From NCBI RefSeq assembly GCF_000186865.1, contig NW_008705573.1:1134855-1198854 (forward strand): a stretch of DNA of 64,000 bases, given 5' to 3'. The DNA is from Aureococcus anophagefferens. Its lineage: Eukaryota; Sar; Pelagophyceae; Pelagomonadales; Pelagomonadaceae. A program made the translations under genes and the position numbers. Of the stretch, positions 36,033 to 45,780 are shown piece by piece. Under the pieces are notes generated by a model. That model was given only the letters and a program-made list of their open reading frames with translations, searched no databases and was not told where the DNA came from. Numbering within the stretch: the first letter of the stretch is position 1; each line of letters starts with the position of its first letter.

Positions 36033-37127
36033 ATGGCTAAGAAAAAGAGCACCCAAAACATGGTCCTCTCCGCCGCCGCCGTCGCCGCCGTGCGGTCGGG
36101 GGACGTCTGCGCCCTGCGGGACGCCCTTGATCTTGGCGACGACGTGAATGGACACATGGATGATGAGCACTCCCAAGATACACTGCTGAACATCGCGATG
36201 CTTGAGAAGCCTGAGCCGTGGATGAAAGAGGACGACGACGACGACGACGACGAGCCCGTCGCGGACGTGCCTCTGGATGCGCAGCTCCAAGTCATCCGCC
36301 TTCTGCTCGAGCGGGGCGCCGATCCGAACCGCGATAATAAACGCGGCGAGCGTCCTCTGCACATCGTCGCGAGCGACCGCTCAGAGGAGACGTGGAGAAA
36401 TGTAGCCCCGTGGACTTCCCGTATGACACTTACGCACCGTTCTGAGAAGATCATCGACCTTCTCGTCGCCGCCGGCGCGCAGGTCGACGTTCGAACCAAC
36501 CGCGGCTCTACACCCCTCATGCTCCGACTGATGGATCTCAGCGACGGTTACGAGTCTCGCTCCTGCTACGATGGCGCCCGTGGCCAGCCAAAGACAGGCT
36601 CAGTTGAGACCATTCGCGTTCTGCTGAAACACGGAGCCGATACGACATTGGCAGCTACTCCGGTTGGACATTTTCAGCACAACAAGACCGCAGCGGAGAT
36701 CGCGTCTGAACTGCTGGAGTGTTACGACGAATTAGAGCATGGCGGCGGGTATCGCATCGCAGGCGAGGTTTGGCGCTGTCATTTCTCCCACATCATCGAT
36801 CTGCTCGAAGCAGTCGACCGGGCTGGGTCCTGGAAGAATTACGTGCGCGTCGTCCGCGAGCCGCGCGTCAAGTTGTGGACCATGCGCTACCTCTGCCTGG
36901 CCGGCCGCGCGCACGCGCCGCCGAAGCTGCTGCGGCTCTTCGGGTCGACGGCGCCGAAGCCCGTCGCGGGCGCGGCGGCCGCGCGGACGCGGTCCAAGCG
37001 CCTCGCGAGCAGCACCGCGCAGACGACGCCGCCCGACGAGGTATTCAAGCACATCCTGGACTTCTATGACCGGGCCTCCGTCCTGCCCGCCCGTTCCGCC
37101 CCGATCGGTGGCTGGGGCTGGTGGTGA
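36033..37127 (+). CDS. Ankyrin-repeat protein
   Basis: A 364-residue protein with ankyrin units (V-I-R-L-L-L-E-R-G-A-D-P-N-R-D-N-K-R-G, I-I-D-L-L-V-A-A-G-A-Q-V-D-V-R, T-I-R-V-L-L-K-H-G-A-D-T) and an Asp run. The end carries W-K-N-Y-V-R-V-V-R-E-P-R-V-K-L-W-T-M-R-Y-L, a C-terminal module that I associate with expanded ankyrin families in pelagophytes (recollection, not checked). The 36100-36800 part is visibly less GC-rich than its neighbours. Function is unknown. Confidence 0.78.
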   Translation: MAKKKSTQNMVLSAAAVAAVRSGDVCALRDALDLGDDVNGHMDDEHSQDTLLNIAMLEKPEPWMKEDDDDDDDEPVADVPLDAQLQVIRLLLERGADPNRDNKRGERPLHIVASDRSEETWRNVAPWTSRMTLTHRSEKIIDLLVAAGAQVDVRTNRGSTPLMLRLMDLSDGYESRSCYDGARGQPKTGSVETIRVLLKHGADTTLAATPVGHFQHNKTAAEIASELLECYDELEHGGGYRIAGEVWRCHFSHIIDLLEAVDRAGSWKNYVRVVREPRVKLWTMRYLCLAGRAHAPPKLLRLFGSTAPKPVAGAAAARTRSKRLASSTAQTTPPDEVFKHILDFYDRASVLPARSAPIGGWGWW

Positions 37128-37227
37128 AATAATGTCTAGGCTTAGTTAATGTGGCCGTGCGAGCGGACGCAAGCACATCAAACCGAGGGAGGTCCCTGGA
37201 ATGCGATGACATCAGCAGCTAAGGGTA

Positions 37228-38085
37228 CTAATGTCGCCGCGCGAGCCGCTCCCTCGCGTCCTCGACGTCCGCGACGACGTCCGCGCGCCTTCCCCGGCCG
37301 TCGTCGGCGTCGCCGACGTCGCGGAGCGCCGCCTCCACCACGCGGTCAAATCCCTCCTCGCCCATGAGCCCCAGGTCCAGCGCGTGGAAGGCGGCCATGA
37401 CGTACGTGCGGAAGAAGCGCACGGGCCGGCCGTTCACGGCGTACCCGTCCGGCACCGCGACGCCGCGGCCGCGCGCGTCCGTGCCGACGCAGTGGAGCAG
37501 CACGGCGGCGCAGAGGTCCGGGTGCCGCGCGAGCATGATCTCGCCGGCCTGGCCGTCGAGCTCGCCCGTGTCGCCCACGAAGACGTAGCGGCGCGCCGGT
37601 TCCTCGCCGTCGCCTCGGGGCAGGTCGCCGAGCCGCGCCGCGAGCCGCTCGAAGTTCTGGAACTTGACCCAGCCCTTGAAGTCCTGGAAGACCCACTCGT
37701 GGACGCTGCCGTAGAGCACGCGGTCCAGGCCGACGCCCCAGCCCGCGGCGCCGTTCCGCCGGCCGCAGTCGCGGAACGCCGCGACGACCTTGTCGCTCTC
37801 CTTCAGCTCGAGCGCGAACTTGAACTCCTCCGCGCGCGCCGTCAGCACGGCGACGGGCTCCGGCGCGCCGAGCTCGTAGGCGAAGTCGAACATGCCCGGG
37901 TAGAAGTCGCCGCGGTCGTACTGGCCGTCGATGCCGCCGAGCGGGATGCCCGCGAGGCGCACGTTGCCGGACGACTTGACCGTGTCGTCGACGTCGACGA
38001 CGACCGTCGTTTTGAGCGGTGCCGGCGCCAACGCGGCGGCGCGCGCCGCGATGAGTGCCCAGAGCAGGCTCGCGTCGGACATCAT
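37228..38085 (-). CDS. App1-like phosphatidate phosphatase (HAD-type)
   Basis: A 285-residue protein with a hydrophobic N-terminus (L-L-W-A-L-I-A-A-R-A-A-A-L-A). V-V-V-D-V-D-D-T-V-K-S-S-G is the D-x-D-x-T nucleophile motif of the App1/DUF2183 catalytic domain. V-A-V-L-T-A-R and Y-V-F-V-G-D-T-G-E-L-D match HAD motifs II and III/IV. Such enzymes dephosphorylate phosphatidate to diacylglycerol. The signal-like leader suggests the secretory pathway or an organelle. Confidence 0.8.
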   Translation of the reverse strand: MMSDASLLWALIAARAAALAPAPLKTTVVVDVDDTVKSSGNVRLAGIPLGGIDGQYDRGDFYPGMFDFAYELGAPEPVAVLTARAEEFKFALELKESDKVVAAFRDCGRRNGAAGWGVGLDRVLYGSVHEWVFQDFKGWVKFQNFERLAARLGDLPRGDGEEPARRYVFVGDTGELDGQAGEIMLARHPDLCAAVLLHCVGTDARGRGVAVPDGYAVNGRPVRFFRTYVMAAFHALDLGLMGEEGFDRVVEAALRDVGDADDGRGRRADVVADVEDARERLARRH

Positions 38086-38138
38086 CGGTCGAGCTCGAGA
38101 TCTTCAAGTTGCCCTCAAGCAGCTCTCGCGAGCCTCAT

Positions 38139-39182
38139 TTACGACGCCCCTTCCAGCTCGCAGCGCACGCAGCGGCAGAAGAAGCCGTTGTGTTTCTCGA
38201 GGTAGGCCCGGCGCTTCGCGACGTCCCAGCCGACGAGCTCCTTGGCGCCATAGCAGATCGTGAGGGGCTCGCCGGCCGCGACGTCGCAGCAGGTCCGCAC
38301 GGCCACGCCGCCGTCGCCCGCGACGCGTTCCCCCGGTCGCTGCGGCAGCCGCGCCGGCGCGAGGACGAGCGACGGCGCGCACGAGTGGTTGGCGCGGGCG
38401 ACGCGCCGGTACAGAGCGCACGCGGCGCCGACGCCGGGCCCGCCGTGCTCGAACTGGAACTGGTTGCCCTCGAATTTCCGGAGCACGTCGACGACGGTCT
38501 TTACCTCGGCCTCGCGGCGCGCGGCGAAGGCGTCGGCGCCGAGGAGCGACCGGAGCTGCTCGAGCGCGCCGTCGACCATCGCGCCCGCGGCCTCGACCGT
38601 GGCCTCCTTGGGCGCCGTCGCGACGTCGTAGCGCAGCTCGTCGAAGGCCGCCAGCGCCGCGGCGGCGTCGCCGTCGCCGCGCTTCGCGCTCGCCCGCAGC
38701 TGCACGTAGGCCGCCCAGCGCGACCGGTGGCTCCGGCGGTCGACGACGAAGAAGGGGTACTCCGTGAAGAGCTCGGCGCCGCGCCGCAGCGCCGCCGTCG
38801 CCACGAGCCCCCGGCCGCAGCCGCCCTGGGCGTCGGAGAACGCGCAGGCCGCCGACGGCGGCGCCGCGGCGTTGGCCGGCCGCGCGGCGTAGTCGAGCGA
38901 TAGCCGGTCCTCGCCGAGGCCGACGAGCCGGCCCGGCATCCGCGGCACCTCGCAGACCCACTTGCCGCCGGCGCCGTCGAAGCGGACGACGCGGACGCCG
39001 CCGGCGAAGGGGCCCTCGGGGTCCGCCTCCGCGACGGCGACGACGGCGCCGGCGTGGAACCGCTCGCGCGCGCCGTGCCAGAGCGAGGTGTCGTCGTCGG
39101 CCGCGCCGACCTCGCGGGCCGGCGGCGGCGGCGGCGGCGCGTCGGCGGCCTGCTTCGGCGGCTTGCGCGACTTCTTACCCAT
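38139..39182 (-). CDS. SET-domain protein (SMYD-like)
   Basis: A 347-residue protein starting M-G-K-K-S-R-K-P-P-K-Q. SET landmarks: G-R-G-L-V-A-T-A-A-L-R-R-G at the start of the domain, R-A-N-H-S-C-A-P-S (the N-H-S-C motif), A-A-G-E-P-L-T-I-C-Y-G, and post-SET G-F-F-C-R-C-V-R-C. This order fits SMYD-type lysine methyltransferases acting on histone or other proteins. No MYND finger is obvious. It runs in tandem with the App1-like gene 53 bp away and is divergent from the PB1-like gene. Confidence 0.82.
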   Translation of the reverse strand: MGKKSRKPPKQAADAPPPPPPAREVGAADDDTSLWHGARERFHAGAVVAVAEADPEGPFAGGVRVVRFDGAGGKWVCEVPRMPGRLVGLGEDRLSLDYAARPANAAAPPSAACAFSDAQGGCGRGLVATAALRRGAELFTEYPFFVVDRRSHRSRWAAYVQLRASAKRGDGDAAAALAAFDELRYDVATAPKEATVEAAGAMVDGALEQLRSLLGADAFAARREAEVKTVVDVLRKFEGNQFQFEHGGPGVGAACALYRRVARANHSCAPSLVLAPARLPQRPGERVAGDGGVAVRTCCDVAAGEPLTICYGAKELVGWDVAKRRAYLEKHNGFFCRCVRCELEGAS

Positions 39183-39362
39183 CGTGTCTCGCGCTCGTCG
39201 CTGTCGTCGAGCGCTGCGTCGCTGCGGGCGCGCCTGTCTGACATCTGGGCCCATGGGGCAGCCTCTCGCCCTCACGCGGCGAGAAAGTGCAAACCAAATC
39301 TTAGCCTGGCTTTAACGCGACGGACGATGGCGTGAGGCAGCTTCGAGCATACAAGAACGACC

Positions 39363-41998
39363 ATGTTCTTCGACGACTCGGTGCTGAGCCGGGGCACGGG
39401 CGGCAACGGGACCATCGAGACGCCCGGGGGCCACAAGCTGCGCGTGCTCATCTCCGCCAACGGGACGCGCGAGCCCCAGCACGTGTCGCCGACGCCCTGG
39501 GCGCCGGCGCCGTCCTACGGGGCCTCCAGCGGCCAGGCGTCGTCGAGCCACCTGCAGTACTCGAGCTCCATGCCCGAGCTCGGCGACACCGCCGAGCCCG
39601 GCGAGGCGCCGGAGCGCGCGCCGCGCGCCGACGCGCGGCGCCTGACGACGCGGCTGCGGCCGCTCGAGGACCGGGAGATCGACCGGGACCCGCTGGCGCG
39701 CTTCACGCACGCGACGCCCGTCCCGAAGCTCGGCGCGCTGCGGCTGCCCGAGCGCACGTCGAACAAACTCCTCACGGACTCGTTCCCCGCCGGTTTCCTC
39801 GCGCGCGCCAAAGCGGCGCGCGTCCTCGAGGTCAGCGGCGACTACGACGCGGCGACGAACCCCTACGGGAGCCGCGTCCTCAAGCCGGGCTTCAGGTTCG
39901 CCGACGCGCTCGTCGGGACCGCGCGCGGCCGCCACGCGGCGCTCGACGAGCTGCCAGGCGCGCCGTCGTTCGGCGCCGTCGAGTACTACTCGCTTCCGTC
40001 GCCCGGAGGCGCCTTCCGGCGCGCGCCGGTGTCCCAGCTCCCCCTCGCCCAGCGCGTCTTCGACGTGCCGGACCTCCCGAAGCGGTCGCCGCGGCTCCTC
40101 GTCGACGACCGGAGCCTCGTCGTCGAGGACGAGCTGGACCGGCGGCGCGCTGTGTGGAAATCAACCAGTGGAACGCCCTGTCCGGCAAAAACTTCAAACC
40201 TCTCGAGCTCGGTCAAATCGAAGTCGATTCGGCTGATTTTTGGACGGATTGATTGCTCTCGTCGAGTTCTCGAAGCACAGCGGAAGAGATTGCGTCGAAA
40301 CTGTCGCATACGCGCACATTGCAGTCGGGTTTAAGATTTGATTTCCACACAGGCGGCGCGGCGACGACGACGATTTAGGGTCCGCGCGGTCCCAGCGGTC
40401 CTACGCGGAGCTCTCCAGGGGCGCCCCCGGCGACGCCGACCGCCCGGCGTCGCGGGCGCTCACGGTGCACCTCTACAGCCCGACGCCGACGCCCGGCGTC
40501 TCGAGCCCGCGGTCCGAGAGGACGGCGCCGTCCGCGCTGTCGCCCGCGTCGACGACGACGCCGGGCGCGCCCCACGCGCTCGCGCCGGCGCCGGCGCCGG
40601 GCGCGCTCGCGCTCGACGACGCACCGGCCGCGGCGGACCCGCTCGGGTCGCCCGGGTCCGCGCTGTCGCCCGCGCTGACGTCGACGTCGCCGTTCTTCGT
40701 CAACGGCACCTTCGACGCGGACGGCCGCCTCAACGTGAGCCTCTACGAGGACGCGGAGAACGTCTCCGCGAAGTTCTCGCGCAACGGCGACTCGTCGGGC
40801 CCCGGATCCATCCCCAGGGAGCAGGAGCGCATCATGGCCACGAAGTACGACGACGGCGAGTCCATCTCCGTCGCGTCGTACGCGCACTCGTCGCGCGCGT
40901 CCTCCGTGGCGCCGGGCACGCCCTTCACCATCGGCTCGGCGCTGGGGCTCGTGCGCACGGAGCTGCGGGAGGTGCTGAGCCGCGAGAAGGACGAGGGCGT
41001 GCCGCAGCCGCGGTCCGCGCCCGCGCGGGACGAGAGCGCGACGTGCCCGACTTCACAAAGGCTCCGAGCTCGGCCGTGTTCCACTCGTTTCGGCTGATTT
41101 TTGGACGAGCGATCATCGCTCGGAACGGTCTTGACGCGTGGATGCTTGTGGGAGATGGCGCGCGCGCGGAACGCTCACGTACGTGAATCACGAGTGTCCC
41201 CCGCCCAGGTCCGCGCCCGTCGTCAAGGTCACGAAGAAGGAGTCCAAGGACTCGCTCGGCGCGCCGTCCCTGCGGAGCCAGAAGACGGCGCCGTCCCAGG
41301 TCCCCCGCGTCGCCGAGCGGAGCTCCGACGCGGACGCGAAGCAGCCGAGCCTCGCGGAGGCGACCGCGCCCGCGGCCGCGGCGCCGAAGACCTCCAAAAA
41401 GTCGCCGCGGAAGGCGCCATGCGGTCCGAGCCTCGCGCTCTACGTCAAGGCGTCGCGGAAGCACGAGGAGGACTCGCAGACGTCCGCCGTGCCCGTGACC
41501 GTGTTCCTCGAGGAGGCGGCGACGCTGCGCGCGCTCGGGCGCGCCGCGTGCGGCGCGCTGGGGGTCGCGCCGTCGGACCGCGTGCTCGACGCGCCGGACT
41601 TCTCCATCTGCTACCGCCACCCCGTGAACCGGCGCACGATCATCCTGCTGAGCGACGGCGACTGGCGCGACGCCTTCCGCCTGGCGAACGCCCAGGGCGG
41701 CGGCGAGCTCCGCGTCATCGTCGACCTGCCCGCGGGCCTGCTGCGGCCGCCGAGCGGCGGCGGCGCCGCGGACGTCGCGGGGAAGCGGTCCATCCGCTCC
41801 TTCGTCGAGCCGCCGCGGAAGATCGACTGGCGCGCGAAGAGCGTCTCCTACACGCTCGACAGCCACCTGAGCCGCCTCGACCCGACGCGCGAGCGGCCCG
41901 CGCCCAAGCCCGCGCCCAAGCCCGTCTCCGCCAAGGAGCGGCGGCGGCGCATCGCCGAGGAGCTCGCGAGCCGCCTCACGCGCGGGCCGCCGGCCTAA
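39363..41998 (+). CDS. PB1-like domain protein with two introners
   Basis: A 742-residue protein from three exons: 39363-40141, 40353-41012 and 41209-41998. Both junctions keep frame (R-R-R-G-D-D-D-D at the first, P-R-S-A-P-V-V-K-V at the second). Most of the chain is low-complexity Ser/Pro/Ala. Near the C-terminus (about 41430-41740) a folded domain reads V-P-V-T-V-F-L-E-E then S-I-C-Y-R-H-P-V-N and L-L-S-D-G-D-W-R-D-A-F-R-L-A, resembling a PB1 fold with its acidic D-x-D segment. Function is probably scaffolding. The two introns come from different introner families (B then A). Without removing them the gene looks like three unrelated fragments. Confidence 0.8.
40150..40352 (+). mobile_element. 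Introner B1 (in PB1-like gene)
   Basis: A 203-bp family B element with termini CTGTGTGGAAATCAA and TTGATTTCCACACAG, a 14-15 bp inverted repeat. The perfect duplication GCGGCGCG lies at 40142-40149 and 40353-40360. The GC donor is at 40142 and the AG acceptor ends at 40352. The middle carries CGGCTGATTTTTGGACG, shared with family A. Confidence 0.95.
41021..41208 (+). mobile_element. Introner A4 (in PB1-like gene)
   Basis: A 188-bp, more diverged family A element. The perfect duplication GTCCGCGC lies at 41013-41020 and 41209-41216. It has a GT donor and a CGCCCAG acceptor. The left terminus has decayed (CCGCGCGGGACGAGAG) but the core and right half still match A3 and A5, so this is probably an older insertion. 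Confidence 0.92.
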
Positions 41999-42005
41999 CA
42001 CGCTT

Positions 42006-43951
42006 TTAAAAGTCCGCGGCCTTGCACTCGTCGCAGCCGTGGTGGCCCGCGGCGGCGAGCGCGGCCAGGACCGCGCCGTAGTCCGCGATGCGCAGCCGGC
42101 AGGGCCGCTCCTCGGCGTAGGCCCGCTGCACGGCCTCCCCGACCCTCCGGCTCGCGTCGCCGGGCGGCGGCAGCCCCAGGTGCGCCGCCGCGGCGCGGAG
42201 CGCGTTCGCCGGGTCGCGCGCGAAATCCTCCAGAAACACGTGGAGCCCCGCGGGGGCCCAGCTCCGGGACCAGCAGCGCAGGTGGCGCTCCTGCGCCGCG
42301 TAGTGGGCGGCGTAGGACGCGTACTTGGCCGCGTCGAGCGCCAGGGGCGGCGGCGGCGCGACCTTGGTCATGCCCTCGATCTTGTCGCGGTCGTCCAAAA
42401 TCAGCTCCTGCGCCGCGACCTTGGGCTCGAGCGACGCGACGAGGTTCACGACGCCGTCGCGCCGCGACACGTGCACGTAGGTCGCCGCCCCCTTGCCCTG
42501 GAGCCAGCGCACGGCGAACTCCATGTCGCCCTTGACCTCGTGCCACAGCAACGGGAGCCCGACGACGCGCGCGCCCGCGGCGGCGAGCGCCGCGTAGGTC
42601 TCTTCCAGCCGGCGCACGGGCGTCGCGTTCCGCGCGACGGCGCAGCCCTCGAGCGAGTCGAGGGCCAGGGCGACGGCGGCGACCTCGGGGCGGTGGTCGC
42701 CGAGGACGACCAAAAGCCCGGGGCCGGGCGGCGCGACGGCGTCCGGCGCCTCCCGGGCCGCGACGACGAGCACGCCGTCGGCGGCGTGGACGCACGCGCC
42801 GAAGCAGAACCCCAGGGCGCCGGCGGTGTGGGGGTCGCCGTGGGGCTCCTCGCCGGGGCGCAGGATCATGCCTAGATAGCACGACGGTAACGATATTTCC
42901 CCAGCCGACATCTCTCGAAAATCGTCGCGGCCGCAGGACGCTGGATCACGCCGTGCGCGTAGAGCTGCGCGAGCGCGTCGCCGTTGTCCGCGTGCGCGAC
43001 CTCCGAACGCTCCCGCGTGCTGTTCCCGAAGGACCCGAAGGGCTCCAGGACCCACCCGACGTCCGCGAAAGCGGCGACGCCGGGGCCCGTCGCGTCCTGG
43101 ACGACGACCGCGGACCGCTCTACGAGCGACTCGGCGAACCACGGCGCCGCCTGGGGACCGTCGCGCGGCGCGGCCTTGAGGAGGACGCTCCAGGGCGGCG
43201 GCGCCGAGACGGCGTCGAGGATCTCCGCCCAGTCCGCCTCGTTTTTCACGGCGGCGGAGACGTACTCGAAGGTGCCGCAGGACCACGCGAGCTCGGGGCT
43301 CCGCCGCCGCGCGGTGTGCAGCGTGACGCCCGCCGTGGCGCCCGCGGACCAGAACGTCGCGCCGACGACGCGGTGGTAGAGGAGTTCCAGGGCGACGAGC
43401 AGCGCCGGCAGGATGCCCACGTCCTTCAAGATCTCCGCGGACTCGGCCGTCTCCGAGAAGCGGAAGCCTCGCATGTGCAGCTTCGAGAACCAGGCCTGGG
43501 CCGCGTCCGTCGCCCGCTGGCGGCATTTCGCATCGAGAAAACATGTGACGTCGCCGACGGGCAGCGCGTCGACGAGCGTGTGCGACGCCGCGCCGTCGAA
43601 GATCGTCGCGGACGTCTGGAGGTCCGCGCCGCCGAAGGGGTAGACGACGGGCCGCGCGCGCTCCCGGTCGCCGAAGGTCTTGCGCGCCCAGGCGCCCATG
43701 GCCGCGAAGTGGTCCCGCTCCTGCTCGCGGTGGTCGCCGCGCATGTCGATCCACCAGGACTTGCCCGCGGCGAGGGCGAAGGCGCGCAGCGCCAGGACCT
43801 CCTCCTGCGTCGCCTCGACGGCGTTGGCGCCGTGCTTGTGCTTGCTGCAGGCGCGGCACGCCGCCGCGCCGGGCGCGCAGGACAGCGCCGGGCCGCCCGC
43901 GACTGCGTTGGCGAGCAGCACGCAGCCCACAAGCAGGCGGGCTGCCGCCAT
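42006..43951 (-). CDS. Secretory protein with Stf0-sulfotransferase-like C-terminal half, joined by an introner
   Basis: Exon 1 is 43951-42952 and exon 2 is 42871-42006, giving 621 residues. It begins with signal peptide M-A-A-A-R-L-L-V-G-C-V-L-L-A-N-A. An unrecognised domain follows (W-W-I-D-M-R-G-D-H, V-Y-P-F-G-G-A-D-L). The second half has A-T-Y-V-H-V-S-R-R-D-G-V-V-N-L-V-A-S-L and G-L-H-V-F-L-E-D-F-A-R-D-P-A-N, resembling Stf0-type sulfotransferases, although no P-loop was seen. Unspliced, exon 1 would end at TAG 42874-42872 and a second ATG would follow two bases later, which looks like two genes. The introner reading (A-H-G-M-I-L-R-P-G) removes this. Confidence 0.75.
42872..42943 (-). 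mobile_element. Introner C2 (in Stf0-like gene)
   Basis: A 72-bp family C element; intron 42872-42951 is 80 bases. Duplication copies GCGTGATC (42951-42944) and GCATGATC (42871-42864) match at seven of eight bases. It starts CAGCGTCCTG, contains ACGATTTTCGAGAGAT and ends ATCTAG. The GC donor is in the duplication. It matches C1 over nearly its whole length. Confidence 0.85.
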
Positions 43952-44069
43952 TATGCGATGTTTGGGCGCGCCAACCGGTATGTCAATGTGCACGGCAACT
44001 TCGGGCAGCCCATCGGCGCCGTTCCAGCTCTCGGAGAGCCACCGCCTCTCGTCGTCGTGCCGAACCACC

Positions 44070-44864
44070 ATGGCCGCGCCCGCGGCCGAGGTGCTGGGCG
44101 TCGTCGACGGCGACGTCGTGGCGCCGGCGCAGATCTCCCTCGCGGAGCGCGTGCACGCCATGCAGCAAGAACTGGATCTCCCGGAGGCCATGGTCAGTGA
44201 CCTCCTCAGCGTCTCCGGCGCCGACATCGTCGTCATCGCCGACGACAGCGGCTCCATGAACGCCATCTCCGACTTTAAGGCGCACACGACGCGCTGGGAC
44301 GAGCTCAAGAACACGCTCACGTCGCTGGCGAAGATGCTGCTCGTCGTCGACCACGCCGACGGCTTCCACGTCCAGTTCCTCAACGACGCCACCTGGCACG
44401 AGATCCACCGCCCCGAGGAGGTCGTGCGGCTCTTCACCGGGAGGTCGCCCCACGGCACGACGCCGCTCATGGGCCGCATGCAGCCCGTCCTCGACGGCTC
44501 GTGGCACCCGAAGGGCCACGGCGCGGAGACGGACGTGCTCGTGCTGGTGATGACGGACGGCGTGCCCAGCGACACGAGCTTCGACGGTCTGCGCAAGATC
44601 GTCCGGGCCAAGCACCGCAAATGCTTCGTGTCGTTTCTGATGTGCACCGACGAGGACGCGATCGTCGAGAACTACAACAAGTACATGGACAGCATCCCGG
44701 GCGTCGACATCACCGACGACTTCCTCTCGGAGCAGCAGGAGGCGGCGAAGCACGGACGGAAGCTGAGCTACTTCAAGTGGCTCGCGAAGGCCGTGCTCGG
44801 CGGCAAGATGCCCAAGTACGACAAGCTCGACGAGGGCCAGAAATGCAAGTGCGCCATCTCCTAG
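44070..44864 (+). CDS. vWA-domain protein with C-terminal prenylation box
   Basis: A 264-residue protein. The metal-ion-dependent adhesion site reads V-I-A-D-D-S-G-S-M-N, followed by T-T-P-L-M-G-R and V-M-T-D-G-V-P-S-D, the three MIDAS elements of a vWA/copine-like fold. The last residues K-C-K-C-A-I-S end in a CaaX box (Cys-Ala-Ile-Ser), predicting farnesylation and membrane attachment. The ATG at 44070 (M-A-A-P-A-A-E-V-L-G) has a good context. It is divergent from the Stf0-like gene by about 120 bp. Confidence 0.83.
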   Translation: MAAPAAEVLGVVDGDVVAPAQISLAERVHAMQQELDLPEAMVSDLLSVSGADIVVIADDSGSMNAISDFKAHTTRWDELKNTLTSLAKMLLVVDHADGFHVQFLNDATWHEIHRPEEVVRLFTGRSPHGTTPLMGRMQPVLDGSWHPKGHGAETDVLVLVMTDGVPSDTSFDGLRKIVRAKHRKCFVSFLMCTDEDAIVENYNKYMDSIPGVDITDDFLSEQQEAAKHGRKLSYFKWLAKAVLGGKMPKYDKLDEGQKCKCAIS

Positions 44865-44906
44865 GTTGTTCCTTTTAAGTGGCTGCTTTTCCTCGACGAG
44901 GTTGAT

Positions 44907-45482
44907 TTAAGTCACGGCCTTTTCCTCGTCGATGGGCTTGAAGCGCAGCTCGGGCTCCTCGCGGTACTTCTTCCGGTGGACCTTGAAGAGCGCCTGCGAG
45001 TTCATCCGCAGCATGGGCTCGCCGCGCGTGCGCGGGCCCGACTTCGGCGGCGGCTTCTTGAGCCGCAGCGCGGGCTCGCCGCGGTTCCGCGGCTCCGCGG
45101 GCTTCGGCGGCGGCTTCTTGAGCCGCAGCTCCGGCTCGCCGCGCGTGCCGCGCGGCACGGGCTTCGGCTTCGCCTCGCCGCCCAAACGCAGCGTCGGTTC
45201 GCCGCGCGCCGCGCGCCCGGGATTGGTCGCCGCCGACTCCTTGGCGCGCTGGACGAGCGACGGCAGCACGTGTCGCTCTCGTCGTCGTTTCCTCAGCCAC
45301 TCGTAGAGGACGCCGCAGGCGCTGACGAAGGCTACGAGCGCGACGAGCATGCCCGCGTACTCCACCTGTTGTCGTGCTTTTCTTCCGGCGTGGCCTTTCT
45401 TGATGGAGATGATGGGCACGTGGACGTGCGCGTCGTCCTCCCAGGGCTTGGGCTCCTGGAGGCGGCGGGGCAGCCGCATCAC
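44907..45482 (-). CDS. Membrane protein with R-G-E-P-x-L-R-L repeats
   Basis: A 191-residue protein with one membrane helix (about 43-62, G-M-L-V-A-L-V-A-F-V-S-A-C-G-V-L-Y) followed by a basic tail. In the tail the motif R-G-E-P-x-L-R-L/M occurs four times (T, E, A, M at x) plus a variant E-E-P-E-L-R-F, spaced by K-K-P-P-P-K. Such basic linear repeats may bind an acidic partner or lipid; no known family. It is convergent with the vWA gene. Confidence 0.65.
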   Translation of the reverse strand: MMRLPRRLQEPKPWEDDAHVHVPIISIKKGHAGRKARQQVEYAGMLVALVAFVSACGVLYEWLRKRRRERHVLPSLVQRAKESAATNPGRAARGEPTLRLGGEAKPKPVPRGTRGEPELRLKKPPPKPAEPRNRGEPALRLKKPPPKSGPRTRGEPMLRMNSQALFKVHRKKYREEPELRFKPIDEEKAVT

Positions 45483-45505
45483 ACAGGGGCCCGCTTGCCC
45501 GCGCA

Positions 45506-45600
45506 GGCGAGCTCACCCGTCTAATGCGCTAGACAGAGCGGTGGGGGCAGCGGCCCGTCGCGGGCGAGCTCACCCGTCTAATGTGCTAGAGAGAGCGGGG
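45506..45600. repeat. Direct repeat pair, about 38 bp
   Basis: Two copies of GGCGAGCTCACCCGTCTAAT, each followed by a further related stretch (YGCTAGASAGAGCGG), begin at 45506 and 45563. They lie in the spacer upstream of both the repeat-motif protein and the ribokinase fusion gene. They could be regulatory or a local duplication. Confidence 0.65.
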
Positions 45601-45780
45601 GAGGAGTAGCCGCATCACAAAAATCCTCGTCCCACCATGCTCTCAGAGTGGTTCAAGGTCGATGAAGCCGCGGAGGAGCAGTGGCATCTCACATCGCGCC
45701 GCAGGCTCCAGGTCGTCGCGTCGCGCCGGCACTGCAAGCAAGCAAGACACGAGTTGTCAACCGCTGCCACACGTGCAACC

